The notes beneath the pieces were generated by a model. The model saw only the letters and a list, made by a program, of their open reading frames with translations. It had not been told where the DNA came from and did not search any database. 64,000 nucleotides of DNA from assembly GCA_964502145.1 (NCBI GenBank), contig CAZCVI010000006.1:124001-188000 (forward strand), given 5' to 3'. Shown one piece after another: positions 8,740 through 18,215 of the stretch. The stretch comes from CAZCVI01 sp964502145 (GTDB lineage: Bacteria; Acidobacteriota; Aminicenantia; UBA2199). The position numbers were made by a program, and so were the translations under genes. The first letter of the stretch is position 1. Each line of letters begins with the position of its first letter.

Positions 8740-10781
8740 GTCAGAAAATCAAGGTGATATTGATGATGTTTGTCTTGGTAGTGTTTTGTGCCAATTTGTC
8801 CGGGCAATATACGTACAATGATGCAGTTGAATTGGCAAAGAAAGGTGAGGTTGTAAACGAAAGCGGTAAGGTGGTTTTAAAGTTGGATAAAGAAATATTG
8901 AAGATATTGGCAATGTATGATGCGTCACTAATGAATACCCCTCAGAGTTCAAATGCTGTAACTGTTTATTTAAACAATCCATTTATAGAATTACAATTAG
9001 ACTCAAATGGTACTACGTTTTCAATACCCGTGGAAGACTTACCACAAAGTTTAAAGGCTGGGATAGATAAGAGATCCACTGCTGCCGCTTCTATTACTGG
9101 TCTTATTGATACCACGACTCTTGTCTCTGGGCTGTCCAAGGTTCTAGTTAAAAGGGTAAAAGAGGAGTTGAGTGTTGCATTTTTTAAAAGATTCCAGAAG
9201 CTTATTGATGGTAAGAAATTTGAGATATTTGGAGTTCTATTCCCAGAGACAAAAAAAATCCTTGGTACAATTAATGAAGATATCTATAAATTTTCCTTAT
9301 TCATTCAGAGTCTTCGTGAAGCCTTTGAAAAAGATTTGAGCAATATATATTCAGTTTTACCCAAAGCATTGGAAAAACTAAAAATAACTGAGGGCTCTAA
9401 TATTGGAAAAATATTGATTCCGGCATTAGGAATCATAAATGCGATTAAACAAGATAAGTACCCTGCTGATATTTTATTTTGTGAGGAAACATCCAATTTT
9501 TTACATGCAGTAGGTGCGAAAGAATTTAATGAGTTTCATTCTGTGCTAAAATTCATTTCTAACTCATTACGGGACAAAAACAACAATGACCATTGGGTAG
9601 AATGGGAATCATTCGAAGTACTGATTAATAATAGCATCATGAGAAAGTTATTCCTGGGATTGATGTGGCAAAAATGTCCCAATATCAAAATTGGAGAAAT
9701 GGAATTTAGGACTATCTTAACAAAGGTAAATGATAGTAATATTGATAAGGTGAAAACGAACATCAACTTCTTCGTATCAAAAATTAAACTTCTGGAAACC
9801 TATAGGTTAGAACTCAAAAATAAGAAAGCCAAAGGGGAAAATCCAACTTATAATGACTATTATAAGTTTTTTCGTGAAGTGTTGGATTCAGTAGAATATT
9901 CTGTTTTCTTTATTGAGTATGTTACAAAGAAAAATAACCTTCCTGAGGATGTTCAAACAATAATAAATGATATTAATAATGCAAATGGCAAAAATAATGC
10001 TCATAGCGAGTTTAATAAGGCTATTGCATATATCAGAATCGCTGGAGATATTTATCTAGATGCAAACCAGCGAAATTATGGTTCACTTATTTTTGATGTG
10101 GTCAGGCTCTTGGATGAAGCCATGGGAACAGAGGATCATAAATATAAAAAAATCAGAGGTAAACTGATGCAATATGGTGCTTTTATCGCGGCATTGGCAA
10201 AAGCGGAAAATTCTGGTAATGTGGCTGACCTAATCGAATCAGTTATACTACCAGCAGGCAGTTGGTCAATCAAAAAGAACTCTAATTTTAATATTGCACT
10301 TAATGCGTATGTTGGTGGTTCTTTATCTCTGTCGCCTTATAAAGAAATTCCCATTCAAACCAGTTCAAGTGATCAAGTTAATCCAGATACACACCACATC
10401 AAAGTGTGGGCGCCTGTTGGACTCTCTTTGAGTAAAGGTAAAATATCAAATAAATCAATAGGAAAGGTTATAAAATCTGTCAGCTTATTTTTCTCTGTAA
10501 TTGACCTCGGCGCTGTGACTTCCTATCAGTTCAAAGAAAATGAAAAGGAAATTCCGAAGATTACATTAAAAAATATTGTTTCCCCAGGCATCCATGCAAT
10601 CTTTGGGATAAACAGTTTACCTCTCTCTTTCGGGGTAGGATGGCAAAGGGAGCCACAGTTAACAAGTATTAGTAAAGATGTAGCAGGTGAAACTGTTACT
10701 GTAATTAATATGGATAATGTCTGGAAATGGAATGTCTTTATCGCTGTTGATATTCCCTTGTTGAACTTTTTTACCAAGTAA
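8736..10781 (+). CDS. Secreted protein of unknown function, possible outer-membrane C-terminus
   Basis: 681-aa protein with an AGGAGG six bases before the ATG. Residues 1-24 form a typical signal peptide (basic start, hydrophobic core, then LSGQ). After a short charged segment comes a long, Lys/Asn-rich, apparently helical middle (about 90-520). The last 150 residues alternate hydrophobic and polar residues with several Gly/Ser-rich strands (for example YVGGSLSLSP, APVGLSLSKG and HAIFGINSLPLSFGVGW). It ends in a hydrophobic segment finishing with aromatic Phe-Phe-Thr-Lys. This pattern suggests beta-strands associated with the outer membrane. I do not recognise a named family. The middle region is AT-rich compared with the NRPS genes, which may reflect a different history. 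No neighbour clearly shares its pathway. Confidence 0.85.
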   Translation: MSQKIKVILMMFVLVVFCANLSGQYTYNDAVELAKKGEVVNESGKVVLKLDKEILKILAMYDASLMNTPQSSNAVTVYLNNPFIELQLDSNGTTFSIPVEDLPQSLKAGIDKRSTAAASITGLIDTTTLVSGLSKVLVKRVKEELSVAFFKRFQKLIDGKKFEIFGVLFPETKKILGTINEDIYKFSLFIQSLREAFEKDLSNIYSVLPKALEKLKITEGSNIGKILIPALGIINAIKQDKYPADILFCEETSNFLHAVGAKEFNEFHSVLKFISNSLRDKNNNDHWVEWESFEVLINNSIMRKLFLGLMWQKCPNIKIGEMEFRTILTKVNDSNIDKVKTNINFFVSKIKLLETYRLELKNKKAKGENPTYNDYYKFFREVLDSVEYSVFFIEYVTKKNNLPEDVQTIINDINNANGKNNAHSEFNKAIAYIRIAGDIYLDANQRNYGSLIFDVVRLLDEAMGTEDHKYKKIRGKLMQYGAFIAALAKAENSGNVADLIESVILPAGSWSIKKNSNFNIALNAYVGGSLSLSPYKEIPIQTSSSDQVNPDTHHIKVWAPVGLSLSKGKISNKSIGKVIKSVSLFFSVIDLGAVTSYQFKENEKEIPKITLKNIVSPGIHAIFGINSLPLSFGVGWQREPQLTSISKDVAGETVTVINMDNVWKWNVFIAVDIPLLNFFTK

Positions 10782-10800
10782 ACAATAACAATCCGTTCAC

Positions 10801-10841
10801 GGAGCAGGAGACGTCGAATCATTCGATTGTCCTCCTGCTCC
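10801..10841. terminator. Nested hairpin after the secreted-protein gene
   Basis: GGAGCAGGAG pairs exactly with CTCCTGCTCC, and inside it CGAAT and ATTCG form a second small stem. It lies 20 bases after the stop codon. There is no T-tract, so intrinsic termination is uncertain. Confidence 0.45.
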
Positions 10842-10852
10842 AAACCCTTCTG

Positions 10853-10930
10853 GACACTCTGGACTTACTGGACAAGCTGGAAAAAATTCAAAGGTTTTGG
10901 GAAGTCCAGTTGGTCCAGAATGATCCGTGA
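10853..10930. repeat. Dispersed 9-bp repeat element, copy 2 (short)
   Basis: Three CTGGACNNN units followed by a spacer with AAAGGTTTTGG and two opposing GTCCAG units, then GATCCGTG, also found in copy 3. It is a reduced version of the elements at 6824 and 12788 and lies immediately upstream of the AAA-ATPase promoter. Confidence 0.7.
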
Positions 10931-10945
10931 TTTCCAATTTATACA

Positions 10946-10975
10946 TTGCCAGTAATTATTAAATTATGGTATAAT
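10946..10975 (+). promoter_or_regulatory. Promoter of the AAA-ATPase gene, probably leaderless
   Basis: -35 TTGCCA (10946-10951), 18-bp spacer and an extended -10 reading TGG-TATAAT (10970-10975). Only seven bases separate the -10 from the GTG at 10983, so transcription would begin at or next to the start codon. Confidence 0.65.
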
Positions 10976-10982
10976 AGGGCTG

Positions 10983-12746
10983 GTGAATGAACGAATGAAA
11001 AAAAGAAAACTGCCCATTGGGATATCGGATTTTAAAGATGTGGTGACAGGCGACTATTATTACGTGGACAAAACCCTGTTTATTAAAGAAATCATCGACA
11101 GCGGCGACAAAATCCTCCTCATTCCCCGTCCACGACGCTTTGGAAAAACACTCAACCTGTCGATGTTGGGTTATTTTTACGACCTCTGCCCAGATATAAC
11201 TTCCCCTGCATCACAAATTCCATCATCCACATTAAACTCAGAAACTCACCTGCCAAATACCTATAAAAATTTATTCACCTCTCTGGCTATCACTTCGGCT
11301 GGTCAAGAGTATTTGGATAAAATGGGGAAATACCCGGTTATCTTTTTATCCTTAAGAGATATCAAGGAAAACAACTGGAAATCGTGTTTTGATAAGATCA
11401 AAGAGCTTGTCCAAGAAGAGTACCTTAAACATGATTACCTTTTGAATAGCCCTGTACTCAAACCTGCGGAAAAAGTGTACTATCAGAAGATAGTTGATTT
11501 AAAAGGAAACAGAGGGAACTATGAAAACAGTCTTCGTAAACTGCTTATTTTTTTGAGCCGATTTTACCGTGAACGGGTGGTTATTTTGATTGATGAATAC
11601 GATGCCCCTGTTCATGCTGGTTTTAATAACGGGTATTATGAAGAGATCATTTCTTTTATCCGCAACTTCCTGGGTGGCGGGTTAAAAGATACCGATAAAT
11701 ACCTGGAAAAGGGTGTTTTAACGGGTATAATGCGTATTGCCAAGGAATCGATTTTCTCTGGCTTCAACAATCCTGGGGTCTATACACTGCTGTCAAATAA
11801 ATTCAGCGACCATTTCGGGTTCACCGAAGAGGAAGTGAAAACCATGTTAGAGGATTTTCACGTGATAGATATGCTTGACCAAGTTCAGTTGTGGTACAAT
11901 GGTTACCGCTTTGGGAACAAGGTCATTTATAATCCTTGGTCTATTATTAATTTTCTAAACGACGAGGAAAAGAAATTGCGACCTTACTGGATTAATACTT
12001 CCGACAATCAGATCGTAGATTTTTTACTATCCAAAGGTGGCATCGAACTTAGAAAAGAGTTGGAACAACTCATCCGTGGCGAGTCCATTGAAAAAGCCAT
12101 TAATGAAAACATCGTCTTAAAGGAAGTCGCCCAACACGAGGATTTTTTATGGGGTTTCCTATTGATGGGGGGCTACCTGAAACAGACGGACGAAAGATGG
12201 AACCCTGCCTTTGGAAAATTTTATTATACTCTTTCTATTCCCAATGAAGAAGTAAAGGTCTCCTATTCTGGCATAATTGATCGCTATTTTTCCACCAAGA
12301 TCGAAAATGAAAAACTGGAGACTATGCTCAAAGCCTTAATTGATGGCAACATTTTCCTTTTCGAAAAGATGTTAAAACAAGTCGTGCTGGCGGTATTCAG
12401 TTACCATGATTTCGGCGGCGAACCGGAGAAAGTATATCATGCACTGGTGGCTGGCCTCCTCATCTGGATAACCAATACGCATGAAGTAAGATCCAACCGC
12501 GAATCGGGTTATGGCAGATACGATATTATGATTATTCCTAAAGACCTTTCCTTAACAGGTTATATCATCGAGTTCAAATCGGTGAATATGGATGAAAACG
12601 AAACAGTAGCTACTGCATTGGAAGCGGCACTGGCTCAGATCAAAGCAAAAAAGTACGAAACGGAATTAAAAGAACGAGGCCTCACGCGGATCAAAAAATT
12701 GGCGATTGCCTTTTTAGGCAAAGAGGTTTTTGTCAAAGAAAGTTAA
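10983..12746 (+). CDS. AAA-ATPase-like / PDDEXK_9 nuclease-domain protein
   Basis: 587 aa from the GTG at 10983; an ATG at 10995 is the alternative start. No Shine-Dalgarno is present, but the promoter position favours a leaderless GTG. The N-terminal region (about 5-330) has the pattern of the AAA-ATPase_like family: PIGISDFKDV, YYYVDKT, a P-loop-like RPRRFGKTLNLS (about residue 40) and a Walker B-like ILIDEYDAP (about 200). The C-terminal region (about 440-580) has the PDDEXK_9 arrangement with a catalytic-type D in SGYGRYDIMI and ExK in IEFKS. The family is common in Bacteroidota and similar phyla, often in many copies; its function is unsettled, with suggestions of selfish or defence-related activity. 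It has a copy of the 9-bp repeat family on each side (10853-10930 and 12788-12963), which is consistent with movement as a unit. No link to the peptide pathway is apparent. Confidence 0.9.
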   Translation: MNERMKKRKLPIGISDFKDVVTGDYYYVDKTLFIKEIIDSGDKILLIPRPRRFGKTLNLSMLGYFYDLCPDITSPASQIPSSTLNSETHLPNTYKNLFTSLAITSAGQEYLDKMGKYPVIFLSLRDIKENNWKSCFDKIKELVQEEYLKHDYLLNSPVLKPAEKVYYQKIVDLKGNRGNYENSLRKLLIFLSRFYRERVVILIDEYDAPVHAGFNNGYYEEIISFIRNFLGGGLKDTDKYLEKGVLTGIMRIAKESIFSGFNNPGVYTLLSNKFSDHFGFTEEEVKTMLEDFHVIDMLDQVQLWYNGYRFGNKVIYNPWSIINFLNDEEKKLRPYWINTSDNQIVDFLLSKGGIELRKELEQLIRGESIEKAINENIVLKEVAQHEDFLWGFLLMGGYLKQTDERWNPAFGKFYYTLSIPNEEVKVSYSGIIDRYFSTKIENEKLETMLKALIDGNIFLFEKMLKQVVLAVFSYHDFGGEPEKVYHALVAGLLIWITNTHEVRSNRESGYGRYDIMIIPKDLSLTGYIIEFKSVNMDENETVATALEAALAQIKAKKYETELKERGLTRIKKLAIAFLGKEVFVKES

Positions 12747-12787
12747 TAATAAAAGTGTTAGTAAGTCCAAAATAACCTGAATCCAAT

Positions 12788-12963
12788 CGCCACGTTTCTA
12801 AAAGAACTGGACACTCTGGACATACTGGACACTCTGGACAAACTGGACTTCACAAAACTTTTGATTTTCCTGGCTTGTCCAGTATGTCCAGAAAGTCCAG
12901 TTTGTCCAGAGTGTCCAGATTGCCACGGTGATCCGTGGCTCTTTTAAAAATGCTGGCAAATCC
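12788..12963. repeat. Dispersed inverted-repeat element, copy 3 (full)
   Basis: Same plan as copy 1: CGCCACGTTTC, an array of five CTGGACNNN units (about 12806-12850), TTCACAAAACTTTTGATTTTC, an opposing array of GTCCAGNNN units (about 12877-12919), then GCCACGG, a short GATCCGTGGCTC segment and TTTTAAAAATGCTGG. The arms can pair over more than 30 bases. It sits between the AAA-ATPase stop codon and the NRPS promoter and might also act as a transcription stop. Confidence 0.8.
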
Positions 12964-13002
12964 AAGATAATCTGATACCTATGCAAAATCCCTTAAATAT
13001 AG

Positions 13003-13008
13003 TATAAT
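13003..13008 (+). promoter_or_regulatory. Candidate -10 of the assembly-line operon
   Basis: TATAAT preceded by AG and, at 17 bases, a weak TATGCA in the -35 position. It lies 161 bases upstream of the NRPS start and would give a leader of about 155 bases containing the structure at 13065-13118. Confidence 0.5.
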
Positions 13009-13064
13009 ACTGTTTGAACATTATCAGAAAAAATGTCAAACAATCAACTTATTTTAAGCTAAAT

Positions 13065-13118
13065 ACCCGTTTTTCCAAGGGCGGAAGCCTATTGGAAAAT
13101 AAGACACACGGGTTTTTT
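13065..13118 (+). promoter_or_regulatory. Terminator-like structured leader (candidate attenuator)
   Basis: ACCCGT (13065-13070) pairs with ACGGGT (13108-13113), which runs into a six-T tract. Enclosed is a perfect stem, TTTTCCAA with TTGGAAAA, capped by GGC-GGAA-GCC with a GNRA tetraloop. In a 5' leader this looks like an intrinsic terminator that could control read-through into the 47-kb NRPS operon. I do not recognise a known riboswitch class. Confidence 0.5.
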
Positions 13119-13169
13119 ATCCCAATCCATAACCAACAAGCAAGCCAATAGAGGTATACTAAGAAAAAA

Positions 13170-16100
13170 ATGAAACAACTGGAACGAAAAAACATCGCGG
13201 ACATCCTTATGTTAACACCCACGCAAGAAGGAATGCTCTTCCATTACCAAAAAGAACCGGAAAGTTCGCAATACTATGAACAATTAAACCTGGAAATCAC
13301 GGGTCAGATTGATTTCGAGCTCTTTAAAAAAGCATGGCAGACGGTGGTCAATACGAATGAGATGCTACGCACGGTGTTTCGCTGGGAAAAACTGGAAAAA
13401 CCAACCCAGGTTATTCTGAAAGAATACCCACCTAAGATCACTCTTTATGACCTGTCAATGGAAAACCCTGCTACGAAACATACTCTGTTGCAAGAGATTA
13501 AAGATAAAGAGCGACACAACAGGTTTGATCTGCAAGAGGTTCCTTTTCGCATTGTGCTGTGCAAGCTGACGGAAAAGAATAATGAAATGCTGATTTGCAA
13601 CCACCATATCCTCTATGACGGCTGGAGCAACGGCATTCTTCTGAAAGAATTCTTCGGGGTATATCACGAATTGAGCCTGGGTAAAAAACCAATTCTTCCG
13701 AGAAAAACAGAATTTAAGGAATTCATCCACTGGCTTCAACACCAAGAGATAGAAAAGCAAGCCCAATTCTGGCAAGAATATCTGGCTGGCTCCGACCGGG
13801 CTGCGGAACTGCCAATCAAGAAATGGCAAACAGGAACCTTAAAAGGCGTGGCCACACATTCGCTTGTTTTACACAGGGATATGAAAGAACAATTGGAAAC
13901 GGAGGTCAAAAACAACCGGGTTACCTTGGCGGCGGTGTTCTATACGGCCTGGGGGATATTACTGCAAAAATATAGCGGTAACGAGGATGTTTCTTTTGGC
14001 ACAACTGTCTCTGGGAGACCGGCACAGATTAAAGGCATAGAAAATATGGTGGGCCTGTGTATCAACACGATTCCACTACGAGTGCAAACGGTGGGGGAAG
14101 AAAAATTAGGCGCGGTAGTAGCAAAAATAGATAAAGAGTTGCGGGCACGGGAGGCTTTTGAGAACTCGGCGTTAGTAGATATTAGGAAATGGAGTGGACT
14201 GGAGAGCTGGGAATCGTTGTTTGATACGATTGTGGTTTTAAATAATTACCCGCTGGATAATGGTTTGCTCCCAGAAGCGAGCCGCTTGAGAATTGGTTCC
14301 TATACTATGTCAGAAATGACCCATTATGATTTAACAGTGGGCATTATGCTGGAAAATGATATCACCATCCACTTCCTTTTCAAGCAGGAATGTTTTGAAA
14401 AAGAGGCGATTACGAGTTTAGCAGAACATTTTGAACGATTGATCCACCATATTATAGATAATGCCACGCAAAACGTGGGCCAAATAGAAATAATATCACA
14501 GGCTGAGAAGCACCGGATATTATATGAGTTTAATACAACGACCGGGGAATATGGAGATTATAAAAGTATTTATGGAATGTTTAATGAACAGGTGGAAAAA
14601 ACACGGGATCAGATCGCGCTGGTCTCTTTCGCACACCATTTCCTGACCTATCACGGTTTAAAAGAACGCGCGGACAACTTGGGTTCTGTATTACAACAAA
14701 AAGGGGTGGGACCCAATACTATTGTGGGTTTGATGGTGGAACGTTCAGTTGAAATGATGGTGGGAATATGGGGCATTATAAAAGCAGGGGGTGCTTACTT
14801 GCCCATCGACCCGGATTATCCACCGGAACGGGTGCGTTTTATGCTGGAAGATAGTCAAACCCCTTTCTTGGTGACGGGTGCAAGATTTACAGGTGCCAGT
14901 GTGTTTCATGGGGAAGTAATCGATATTGAACAGTCCTGTGCCTTCAGGGATAAAAAGGAAACGGCAATAGGGGAGGATCAACTGGATCTGTTGTACATGA
15001 TTTATACTTCTGGGTCTACTGGCAAACCCAAGGGCGTGATGGTTCCTAAACGGGGATTTGTGAACTTGCACCAGTGGTATATTGATGAATTTGCGATCAA
15101 TCAGGACGATAATAATTTGTTGATAGCGCCTATTAGTTTTGATCTTTCGCAAAAGAATTTATTCTCCCCTTTTCTGACTGGTGGACGCCTGACATTATCG
15201 GCACCAGGAATTCCTGATTATGGAGAATTAACTCAACTGATTGAACAAGAACAGGTAACCATGATCAACTGTGCTCCGAGTGTATTTTACCCGCTGATTG
15301 AATTGAGTGACCAAAATGATTTTAGCGCGTTGGTTTCTTTACGTGTGATCGTTTTGGGTGGTGAACCGATCCGTTTGGAAAAACTGCAACGCTGGGTGAT
15401 GTCTGAAGCTTATTTTTGCGAGATAATCAACACCTATGGACCGACTGAATGCACGGATATTGCCACTTTCTTTCGCATTCCTAACGACACGGTTCTGCAC
15501 CCGACTATAATTCCAATTGGAAAACCAATTCCGCATGTGTGTGTGTATATTCTGGATAAAACCCAGCAGGTAGTGCCGATAGGTATTCCGGGTGAATTAT
15601 ATATTGGTGGGATTGGTCTGTCTAAAGGTTATTATAATAACGACTCATTGACAAAAGCCAAATTTATAGCAACACCCCATTTGCCTGAAAAAAAAGTGTA
15701 CTGCACGGGTGATCTTACACGCTGGTTAGGAGATGGAAACATCGAGTTCTTGGGCCGAATTGACCAGCAAGTCAAAATACGGGGCTTCAGAATTGAATTG
15801 GGAGAGATCGAAAGTGTATTGGTCAGACATGAAGCAATCAAAGAGGCGGTAGTGTATGCGCGGCAAAGTGAAACGGGTGAGAATTATTTATGCGCCTATG
15901 TAGTACTTCATGACGGGCATCCTGTTGCTGTTTCGGTGTGGCGTGCTTATTTGGCGCAACAATTACCGGATTATATGATCCCGGCTTATTTTATGCCTAT
16001 GGGACGTATCCCACTCACGCCAAGTGGAAAAATTGACTACCGCCACTTGCCTGTTCCTAAAACATATGACACAAATAAACGCTTAACAGCGGCAGAGAAG

Positions 16101-18215
16101 CAGCAATTATTGGCAGAGAGTGGTGCGTCACTTTTTCTGACCATGGAAAAAGCGTTGCGTTTCCTTCCTGATACTCTGTTACACGGATTAGAAGTGCCCA
16201 GCGTTGTGCCCCAGGTAACTGCGAAACGGCCCCAAATCACAGACTTTGATTCTTTACCGCATCCGAATCGCACATTGATTGACTATCGCAAGTATCATCG
16301 TAATATTGGTATGGCCCCGGCAAAATACACGGTGAATATTCAGGCGACCAGAGGGTGTCCTTATTTATGCGCTTATTGCCATAAAATTTGGCCGAAAACA
16401 CATGTGATGCGTTCGGCAGAAAATATCTTCGCGGAACTGAGCGCCTGTTATCAAGCCGGGGTGAAACGATTTGTTTTTATTGACGATGTCTTCAACCTGA
16501 ATAAAAAGAACAGCGCCCGTTTATTTGAAACGATTATTCAACATTATGATGATGTGCAACTCTTTTTTCCCAATGGGTTACGGGGTGATATTCTGACGCC
16601 GGATTTTATTGATCTGATGATTGCCGCTGGCACGATTAATATTGACTTGGCATTGGAAACAGCGTCACCGCGTTTGCAAAAACTGATCAATAAACAATTG
16701 AACCTGGATAAATTTATTGCCAATGTCCATTATATCACAAAAAAATACCCGCAGGTGGTTTTGGAAATGGAAATGATGATTGGCTTCCCCACGGAGACGG
16801 AAGCGGAAGCATTACAAACTCTGGAATTATTAAAAAGCTTTAAATGGGTCCATTTCCCCAATGTGAATATCCTTAAAATTTATCCGAATACAGACATGGC
16901 GCAACTGGCAATGGCGCATGGTGTGAGTCGTCGATTGATTGAGGCGTCGACCAATCTGGCCTTTCATGAATTGCCGGAAACATTGCCCTTTGCAAAGGAT
17001 TTTGTCCGGGAATATCAGGCGCGGTTTGCCAACGAGTATTTTTTAGCCAAGGAACGGTTGCTGCACGTTCTCAAACAACAGGCGAAAAGTTTTACCGCCG
17101 AGGAATTGGTGCAGAAGTATGACAGTTATTTACCCGTGGATATCCGTTCTTTTGACGATATTCTGACGTGTGCGGAAATTACCCCGGAGGAGTTGGGACC
17201 GATGCAATTTATTTCCGGGGAACGAATGGCTGCGCCTGATTTTAATGAGAAAATAAAAGTTTTTTTTCCTTCCCAGCCCAGCTTGGTTAATGCCTTTAAG
17301 GTCTTATTGCTGGATTTGTCGCAATCATTTCGTTCGGAAAGTTGCCATACCTTGTATGATTTGGGTTCAGAGCCTTTGGGGTTGATGGCTCTGGCCAGTT
17401 ATCTTCAGCAACAACTGGGTGAACAGGTGGAGGTCAAGGTACTGAAGTCGCGGATTGATTTTGATACGTTTGCGCAACTGCAAGAACAAGTTTTATTGTT
17501 TAAACCGCATCTGATTGGTCTGCGCACGTTGACTCTGTACAAAGATTTCTTTCATCGCACCGTTTCGCTAATCAAACAGTGGGGAATCGATGCGCCTATT
17601 ATTGCGGGTGGACCTTATGCCACGAGTGATTATAAACAAATGCTCCAGGATCAGCTCATTGCTGTGGCGGTTCTGGGTGAAGGGGAATTAACCTTCCTGC
17701 ATCTGGTCAAAGAGATGATGGTCTTTAATAATAATTGGCCCACAGATGAGATATTGGCAACCATTCCAGGTCTGGCTTATATTCGCCAAGCGGAAAAAGT
17801 GTGGCTCTTGGCCCAGCAATGTGAAATACTCAACTTGGAGCAGATCACGCCGGAGATATTTTCTGCCCTGTTGCTTGATGGTTCATCTGCGACCGATATC
17901 TTGACCTATATGACTGGTGATCCCAATGGTGCTTTTCCCCGTTTGCCCGGTATAGGTAAAAGTGAGACGTCTTTAACGAAACACACGGACATGGAAGCGG
18001 CATTGGTAAAAATATGGGCGGCAGTATTGGAGAAAGAGGGTTCGTTAGATATTGATGATAACTTTTTTCATTTGGGTGGACACTCTTTGAAAGCCACTTC
18101 GCTGGTATCGCGTATCCATAAAACATTAAATGTAAAAATTCCCTTGTCTGAAATCTTTAAACGCCCGACTATCCGTGGACTCGCGGAATATCTGGGCAAT
18201 GCTGAGGGGGTACGG
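13170..18215 (+). other. NRPS module 1: C-A-[A remnant, radical SAM, B12-like]-T
   Basis: C has HHILYDG at residue 145. A1 is complete (a3 TSGSTGKPKG near 611, a10 TPSGK near 949), with pocket D-L-K-N-V-G-T-D-I, which I do not assign. The radical SAM unit follows, then the carrier (Ser1639). An insert between A and carrier is not a standard place for a tailoring domain. Confidence 0.85.

Noticed and set aside
10526..10843. 105-codon reverse frame at the end of the 681-aa gene
   Set aside because: It overlaps the coding sequence and the nested hairpin, and its start lies in the hairpin.
17830..17960. A frameshift or sequencing error in module 1 explaining the broken A domain
   Set aside because: The frame is open throughout, and the remnants on both sides are in the same frame as the radical SAM unit and the carrier, so an in-frame deletion explains it better.
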